Below, in pieces: positions 57,631 through 64,000 of a stretch of 64,000 nucleotides of DNA (the first letter of the stretch is position 1; each line of letters begins with the position of its first letter). Source of the stretch: Lytechinus pictus (Eukaryota; Echinodermata; Echinoidea; Temnopleuroida; Toxopneustidae). The stretch is from NCBI RefSeq assembly GCF_037042905.1, contig NC_087257.1:29596001-29660000 (forward strand). Direction: 5' to 3'. The translations under genes were made by a program, and so were the position numbers. The notes below the pieces were generated by a model that was not told the origin of the DNA, made no database searches, and saw only the letters and a program-made list of their open reading frames with translations.

Positions 57631-58766
57631 AGATATAATTCATATACACAATGAAAAGTATAAGACTGATTACTATCTGACTTACTAACAAGAGTAATTT
57701 TCGGCATTTTTCCCCGGCATTTTTCTTGAAATACTACATTGCCAGAAATACACGTCCCGAATTAATGGGGGGGGGGGGGGGGTCGCTTGAAGATACATCA
57801 CATGAAATTCAAATTTCAAAATGGACAGCAAACATAGATATGTATACTAATAACGCAATTAGTATACATCTCTATGACAGCAAACAAGTATGGATGCCCG
57901 GCCTGGATGCAGCTTGATGACGTAGTGTGTGTCCAGCGGATCTTGGAACATTCGCACACACGATGATGATTGATTGATTGTACAAAAAAATACATCTCTT
58001 TGAATGGGTTGTGCACCGCAGATATGTGTGTGCATGTGATGAGAGAGATGATAAATAGACGTCGACCGTTCGAAAAACTCCGAGAACTACTGACTGTAAA
58101 TGTAAACTGAGCCTGAAGAAAGGAAAATACAAGGTAAATTGCCACGAAGTAGCTTCTATTTTCTTTTTAATTAAATAAAATCAGTATTAGAATTCATCTA
58201 CACAGGTAATAAGTTATGTTCACTCAACTCGTGTAAAATCACGCGCGGAATTCGTGGTACCGTATACCGTATAGCTAGTGTAGTGGTACATGGTATACAG
58301 TCGCAGAGCACTGCACTCCGACCGGTATGGCACCGGGACAAAGCCAGCCCGCAGGCCAGGCGCTAGCGCAGCTCGCAGCGCAGTAATGTAACGTTACTCG
58401 TTTTTTTTAGAAATCAGATTAAAAAATCGGTGACACCGCAGTTGCTGCTCCGGTCTTTATTTCGATGTTCGTCTAAGATATAGATCTAGCCTCGGATTCG
58501 GGTTGCAATAGGGTTTTTAGGAAAAATAGGGTTTTATTTTAGGAAATTATCGTTAGGTTTTGAACTTGAAGTTTGACTTTGAACATGATCTAATAAATAA
58601 CTTAGGGTTTGTGGCATGTTTGGTCACTCACTTGTTCAGTGTGTTATATTAATTATAAGTTACGTTTCTAAAAAAAGTTACAAGGCCAAGGGGAAGATCG
58701 GACACTTTGGCGATTTTTTGAAACGCCCGATTAATTCTCGTGTAGAAGGACGCCCCCTAGCGTTGA
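57601..58766. other. Non-coding stretch with a CpG-rich block
   Basis: A G-run at 57766-57782. 58240-58520 is GC- and CpG-rich (GCGCGGAATTCG, GGCGCTAGCGCAGCTCGCAG) and could be a promoter of a gene beyond the window, but no exon was identified. Confidence 0.35.
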
Positions 58767-60207
58767 CAGGGCTGCCAACTTTTGAGAAGAGTTTGGTGAG
58801 ACAATTACATTGCGAGGGAGCGAATTAAGCCACTAAGCCCGAGGGCGCCTGAGGGGGGGGGGATGGTGTGGAAGGGGGGTGTCCCCCCTTCCATGGTAGG
58901 GAGCTTTTACAATTTTGCAATTTAAATGGTGCAATGTGGCACATACTTTTAACTCTGATTCCATTTATAACTTATAAGGCAAGATTCAAATAGGTTAATT
59001 GACTTTTTAATTTTAATGAAGTTCACTGACCTTGAAAAAAAAAAATCCACATTTTCAAGTGCATTATTCCAAATCAACTGTCCTTAGCAGTGGAACCTCA
59101 ACCTGTGATTATCTGCTGCTCCCTTAACTAAGGAGTAAAGAAAGAAGGAAAGAAATAAAGAATGAAGGAAAGGAAGGAAACAAGCAAGCAATATAAGAAA
59201 GAAATAAAAGGTAAAAGAATAGATTAAAGGAAGAAATAAAAGAAAGACCGAAAGACAAAGAAAGGAAGGAATGAATGAATGAAGGAAGGAAGGAAAGAAA
59301 GAAAGAAAGAAAGACAGAAAGAAGAAAGGAAGGAATGAATGAAAGAAAGAGAAAAGGCTGAAAGAGAGAAATAAAAACCACAAAAGGGTAAAGAAAGGAT
59401 GGATGGAAGGAAGAAAGAACAAAGAAAGAAACAAAGAATGAAGGAAAGAAAGAAGAGATAAGTATAGGATGGATGGACTCAAGATTTAAAGAAAGAAAGA
59501 AATCAAAAAAGAAAGAAAGAGAAAAAGAAGTAGAGAAAAATGTTTTTTAAAAGGACAGAAAGAACAAAAGACAAAGAAAACAAGGAAAATTAATAAAGAA
59601 AAATGGAAGAAGAGAGGGAAGAAACAAAAAAAGATTGAAAATAAAGAAGGAAAGAAAGATAGAAAGAAAACAGAGGAAGAAAGCTAAAACTATCATAAAT
59701 AAATTATCAGTTTCTTTTTGGCTCAATTATTAAAATAAAGCTACGAAAGAAACCAAGTGTATCAACACACACACAAATGCATATGTTGGGCTATCATGTA
59801 TTCAGAGCGCCGGGCCGGCGGGCTATCGCCATGGCGTGGCATTGCATTAACACTCGATCGCTCATTGTGCCTCGCACAAAAACCCCGCTTCATAGTAAAT
59901 ATTCGACGTCACCAGCTCTCACACGCGGGATACAGTAAGCCAATCGCAACTCATTATCTTGTCTTTGCGCGGCAAACCAAAACCAATTTGCATTGATGGT
60001 TTAGCTTTGCTCTTATGTCGTTAAAAACTTTGAAACTTTTGCCTGGCCGGGTTATAAAGTTATTGAATATCCGATATAGGCTAATAAACTTGTTTTTCTC
60101 TCTATTTTCGGGGTTCAGCGTGAGAATTCCTATGATCAGCGTGAGAGCGTGAGAATCGGGTGAATTGTGTGAGACTCACGCAGATTGCTTGAGAGTTGGC
60201 AGCCCTG
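58767..60207. mobile_element. 1.4-kb TIR element, CAGGGCTGCCAACTTTTGAG ends
   Basis: CAGGGCTGCCAACTTTTGAG at the left and CTTGAGAGTTGGCAGCCCTG at the right are inverted, and CGTTGA is found directly outside both (58761-58766, 60208-60213), a 6-bp duplication. The interior contains an 11-bp hairpin (TGGAAGGGGGG/CCCCCCTTCCA at 58869-58893), the purine tract and a GC-rich patch near 59800-59960. No transposase is recognised, so non-autonomous. A 6-bp duplication is unusual and the superfamily is left open. Confidence 0.78.
59130..59690 (+). repeat. Long GAAA/GAAG purine tract
   Basis: About 560 bases almost wholly A and G on the plus strand, in AAAGAAAG, GGAAGGAA and GAATGAATG units. The Ser/Leu/Phe-rich minus-strand frames at 59084-59482 are translations of this tract, not genes. 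Confidence 0.9.
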
Positions 60208-60369
60208 CGTTGAGTAAGTAAATCTCACATAGGCATGATCGGCACGCTGTCATATGGAGAAAATAAGAGGGAAATTCGGAGAGGGCTCAAGGGTGGCGCA
60301 TGGGCAAAATTCAAATTTTAATTTCCCAGAAACCTCTGACATATATTCATCTCTAATTTAAATTGGGTC

Positions 60370-60842
60370 AGAATATAATTTTTTTTGGCTTGCGCTTTAC
60401 ACTCGCATAAGTTTAGATAGATACCCATAGCGTTCATGGTCACAAAAAGTGCTTTAGAATCTGAAAGTTTAGGTCGGAATATTAAAAATTTTCAGCTCGC
60501 GATTCGCGCTCGCATAATATGTTTATTTAGATAGCCATTCTGTTCATGATTACCAAAAGTGCTTAGAATGTCAAAATTTTAGGTCAGAATACCAAAAAAT
60601 TTCAGCTCGCATCATTTGTTTTTAATAATAGATAGATACCCATCCTGTACATGGTCACAAAAAGTGCTTTAGAATCTTAAGGTTTGGGTCGGAATATCAA
60701 CAATTTTTCAGCAAAGCTTCGCGCTTGCCTGAAATGTTTAGGCAGATAACCATTTTGTTAATGGTCACAAAAGTGCTTAGAATGTCCAGTTTGGCTTGGA
60801 ATAACAATAATTTTCAGCTCGCGCTATGCGCTCGCATAAATA
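60370..60842 (-). repeat. GCGAAGC-type array, minus orientation
   Basis: Four to five diverged units, each with TTTCAGCTCGCG(A/C)... CGCTCGCATAA (near 60494-60517, 60600-60612, 60707-60730, 60812-60838), TCACAAAAAGTGCTTAGAAT-like and GATAGATACCCAT-like phrases. This is the complement of the unit seen at 50-56 kb. Confidence 0.8.
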
Positions 60843-60887
60843 ATGATAATGATATGTCCATTTGCAAGGCTCCACAGAAACTTTTTT

Positions 60888-60925
60888 GAAGGTTTTGGTG
60901 GCCCATTCGGGCCACCAAAACCTTC
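60888..60925. repeat. Perfect 17-bp stem hairpin
   Basis: GAAGGTTTTGGTGGCCC, loop ATTC, GGGCCACCAAAACCTTC. The neighbouring CAAGGCTCCACA (60864 onwards) and the phrase GGGCCACCAAAAC recur, inverted or direct, at 63797-63885 as CGGGCCACCAAAACTTAATA and TGTCGAGCCTTGCC, so both are pieces of one dispersed element. Confidence 0.85.
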
Positions 60926-62440
60926 ATATTTTTTTTTTGTGGCCCGAAAAATATAAAGAAAAACATTAAAAATTAATAAAACAAACTTCTGAAATATTAA
61001 TTCTGCAGCTATTACCACTAAGTTACTTTCCCTTTGTACATCTTGTATGTAAACCTTGTTTGCTGTTATTTTACTTTGCTAATTGATTTGTGGTAAAATA
61101 TAAATTGTCTATCATTGTAAATATGAAATTATTGAAAGAGAATAAATGAATTGTATTGTTCCCAGGTTGTGTGGACTTTTTTTTACATCTCTGTATAGAC
61201 ACACACTCATAATGGTAAATTAAAAAAAATAGTGCATAGCATACTCAGATAGATGTACAAAACAATGATTTGTCCTTTCTTCCTCTTTGAATCCTAACAC
61301 CTAGATTATGCAGGCCCAAAATTCAGTTTATTTTTGTTTTCTTTTTTGCAGCATATTATAGCAGGAGAAAATCACAGTAAAATATGCTGCAAAATTAGAA
61401 CAATGCATAAAAGGGGGAAAATAACAAAAATAATTTTCAAAAAGTATATTACAAAAAGAAAACAAAAATAAAAGAATTAAGTGAAGTAAAACAAAAGAAA
61501 GAAAAAACAAAGAACAGGAAAAAAAAAGAAGAAAAAAATTTAGAGAAAAAAGAAACAAAAGAAAATGAAAGAAAAATGAATAAAACAAAATTAATATAAA
61601 AATGGGGAAAAGGGAAAAAAATTCAGAAGCCATTACAAATATTTTTTAACAGCTGTGGCAACAGTTGATTCTGACTGGAATATAATTAAAAGCCAAGCAA
61701 ATAATTTTCACTTACCAGTACCTTTTGGGAATGGGGCATTTCTATTTTTATGTCCTTTGGTGTGTATTATTATTTTTTTAGTAGAAACATATTCTTTAAT
61801 CAGGCATATTCAATCGGAATGGGTATAAATGGTTCAACCGCTGTAAAAAAAAAATGATAAAACGGCAAAAGTTATATCTGGAAAAAAAGTGTGAGAAAAG
61901 TCCTTCCCTATATTTGCCAAAATGTTGGAAAAATTCACATTTCATATCAATGAAATGCTTTCCTAAAGTATTTACATTCTCAAGAGTTGTTTGAGAAGTC
62001 ATTTATAAACAAGAAAGAAAGTAACTGTCTGTTTATTTTTTGCTAGAAAAGACACAGCTTCGAAAGAAACCAAGTAACAACATACATACAAATGCACACG
62101 TGGGACTGTGATGTACTCACCTATGTGTTTTTATGTGTATTCATTTGGAATCGGTCTTTTTGAGTCAAAAGAGAGGTCATGATTCCTCTTTTTAATGCTT
62201 GCAAATAATCAGGTTTTACCAGATTTTAGCAAAAAGGACTGGAGAAGGGCATTTCATTGGTGTAAAATGTGACTTTGGCTTAGATTTTCAAAGTTCTTTG
62301 GAAGATTTCTTAGCAGCAACATTTCGTATTGCAGCTCCCTGAGTCTGAATAGGCTGCTAACACACAGCTGCAGTGGCTTCACGCATGCAAAGCTCACGCC
62401 AGCCGGCCGGCGCGGACGGCTGGAAAATAGAGCCACTTAA
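60926..62440. other. Non-coding stretch with A-rich tract
   Basis: 61430-61620 is A/G-rich (AAAAGAAA units). The Phe/Leu/Ser-rich frame at 61328-61633 (-) follows from this. No gene recognised. Confidence 0.45.
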
Positions 62441-63625
62441 AGGACAAGTCCACCCCAACAAAAAGTTTATTTGAATAAAAAGAGAAAAATCCAACAAGCG
62501 TAACACTGAAAATTTTATCAAAATCTGATGTAAAATATGAAAGTTATGACGTTTTAAATTTTCATTTAAAGGAGAATGGAACCCTTGAAACCAGCTGAAT
62601 CCATATCAAAGAGAAAAATCAAAGAAACATATTGTTGAAAGTTTGAGGAAGATTGAATGAATAATAAGAAAGTTATGAGCATTTGAATTTTGAGATCACT
62701 AATGCCATGTAGATCCTCCCATTGGCAATGCGACCAAGATCTGTGATGTCACACACGTACAACTCCCTCATTGCTTTAGTACTTATTTCACTTATATTCT
62801 CACTTTTATAGAATCTATCACAAGGTGAGGTGTTCTCTTTATGAGAGGACAAGTACAGAGATTTCACAACATTATATTATTGATGAATCGTTTGTCATAT
62901 GATTAGAATGAGCAAAAAGAGATGTTTTGGGGTATATTTTCAGTGTCCACAAGGGGAGAGTTGTTCATCTGTGATATCATAGATCTTGGTTGCGTTGCCA
63001 ATGGGAGGATCTCCACAGCATTAATGATCTCGACATTCAAATGCTCATAACTCTTCTATTGCTAGTCCTATTTTACTCAAACTTTTGTTGATCTTGTTCT
63101 TTGATTTTTCTGCTTTCACAAAAGCTAACTTGCTCCAAGAGTTTCATTCTCCTTTAATTTCACAAAACAGTTATATGCACATCCTGTTCGGTATGCAAAT
63201 GAGGAGACTGATGACATCATCCACTCACTATTTCTTTTGTATTTTATTATATGAAATATGAAATATTCTAATTTTCTCCTCATTGTCAAGTGAAACAACA
63301 ATTAATTCTTCTCTGAACATGTTGAATTAGCATTGTTTAATGCTATACGGTTCAGTCAAGTTCGTCCTTATTGTCAAGTCTGTAAAAATGAAATATTGTA
63401 TTTATAATTCAAACAATAAAAAACAAAAATGGTAAGGGACATCATCAACTGACTCATTTGCATGTCACTAAGATATGCATATCATGTTTTGTGAAAAATA
63501 AGCAAAATTTTAAAGTGCCATAACTTTCTTATTTTACATCCAATTGTGATGAAATTTTCAGCGTTATGCTAGTTTGATTTTTCTCTATTTATTCAAATCA
63601 ACATTTTCTGGGGTGGACTTGACCT
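62441..63625. mobile_element. Palindromic MITE, family B, host of a nested MITE
   Basis: Flanked by TTAA (62437-62440, 63626-63629). Ends AGGACAAGTCCACCCCAAC and GGGGTGGACTTGACCT. The left part ends at 62569 and resumes at 63154 with TTAATTTCACAAAACAGTTA, which joins as in the uninterrupted copy at 57003-57596. Confidence 0.9.
62570..63153. mobile_element. Palindromic MITE, family A, nested in family B
   Basis: Flanked by TTAA (62566-62569, 63154-63157). Ends AGGAGAATGGAACCCTTG and CAAGAGTTTCATTCTCCT are inverted. The left arm has GATTGAATGAATAATAAG then AAAGTTATGA. It is younger than the family B copy it interrupts. Confidence 0.9.
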
Positions 63626-63784
63626 TTAATGCTATAGCAGTAGGCCTACGTGTACTGCATGACAAACTTTGTGTGTTGATCAACAAAAAGGGCGTAAGAT
63701 GAACTGGCTTGCAATTTGAACTGTAGAAAGTTGATAAATGCGTGTAAAATGGGGAGAAAAATTGCGCTACTCTGAAAATTATTA

Positions 63785-63890
63785 GTTGCCCGATTCGGGC
63801 CACCAAAACTTAATATTTTTTCAATAATCGTTGCCAGAGGTGAATTTCTGACGGCCCCGGGCCACCGCTAATGTCGAGCCTTGCCATTTG
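63785..63890. repeat. Dispersed element end (GGGCCACCAAAAC type)
   Basis: GCCCGATTCGGGCCACCAAA, GGCCCCGGGCCACCGCTAA and TGTCGAGCCTTGCC together match, in part inverted, the segment at 60862-60950. It may be one end of an element whose other end is there; the distance (about 3 kb) and content do not settle it. Confidence 0.5.
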
Positions 63891-64000
63891 TATAGCGCAG
63901 TTACTATGTGCATATAGTCAACTGCGCTTTGATACTTTGTATCATATTATTACCCTTGCTGTAGCTGAGCCGTCATATTAATAGGCGCTAAAGTGTTTAA

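Noticed and set aside
59084-59482. 132-codon Leu/Phe/Ser frame, membrane-protein-like
   Set aside because: Translation of the complement of a purine simple repeat.
1-64000. CRISPR arrays, operons, bacterial IS elements or riboswitches
   Set aside because: Spliced genes, SINEs and Pol III signals show nuclear animal DNA; the regular arrays seen lack CRISPR repeat-spacer form.

Overview
The window is nuclear DNA from a marine invertebrate deuterostome, most likely an echinoderm of the sea-urchin kind. The grounds are spliced genes with GT-AG introns, a eukaryotic tRNA with a Pol III T-run, AT-rich sequence with many poly-G runs, and very dense short DNA transposons of types common in echinoid genomes. 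The species assignment is inference; no database was consulted. Most of the open reading frames longer than 60 codons are chance frames in repeats.

Four genes can be supported. (1) An apparently intronless class A GPCR of 340 residues at 11460-12482 (+), with a TATA box about 85 bases upstream, an overlapping upstream ORF and a poly(A) signal just after the stop. (2) A two-exon gene on the minus strand (21762-21733 joined to 20375-20274) predicted to encode a 43-residue membrane micropeptide; this is the best candidate for something undescribed. (3) tRNA-Lys(UUU) at 28775-28847 (+). (4) The complete coding region of an ELL-associated factor (EAF) gene in seven coding exons over 38859-45662 (+), 283 residues, all phases compatible. 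Its introns and 3' UTR carry SINEs and MITEs.

The rest is mainly mobile DNA. 1-10 kb: a SINE, TIR elements with 8-bp target duplications, and a hAT-like element with a tandem array. 12.8-14.2 kb: a decayed L1/Tx1-type retrotransposon. 14.6-16.4 kb: a CAT microsatellite hit by a palindromic hAT-like MITE, then an 887-bp hAT-like element with a perfect 8-bp duplication. 17.8-37 kb: further MITEs, a non-LTR reverse transcriptase remnant and hairpins. 49-56.5 kb: a palindromic minisatellite, then an array of about 115-140 bp units with a GCGCGAAGCGC core, split by a TTAA-targeting MITE that is itself split by a palindromic Tc1-like element. 57-64 kb: more TTAA MITEs, one nested in another, a 1.4-kb TIR element with a long purine tract, and a minus-oriented GCGAAGC-type array.

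Three families of roughly 600-bp palindromic MITEs share TTAA target sites and a common internal motif although their ends differ. Several insertions can be checked against uninterrupted copies inside the same window, so the order of events in the nests can be read directly.
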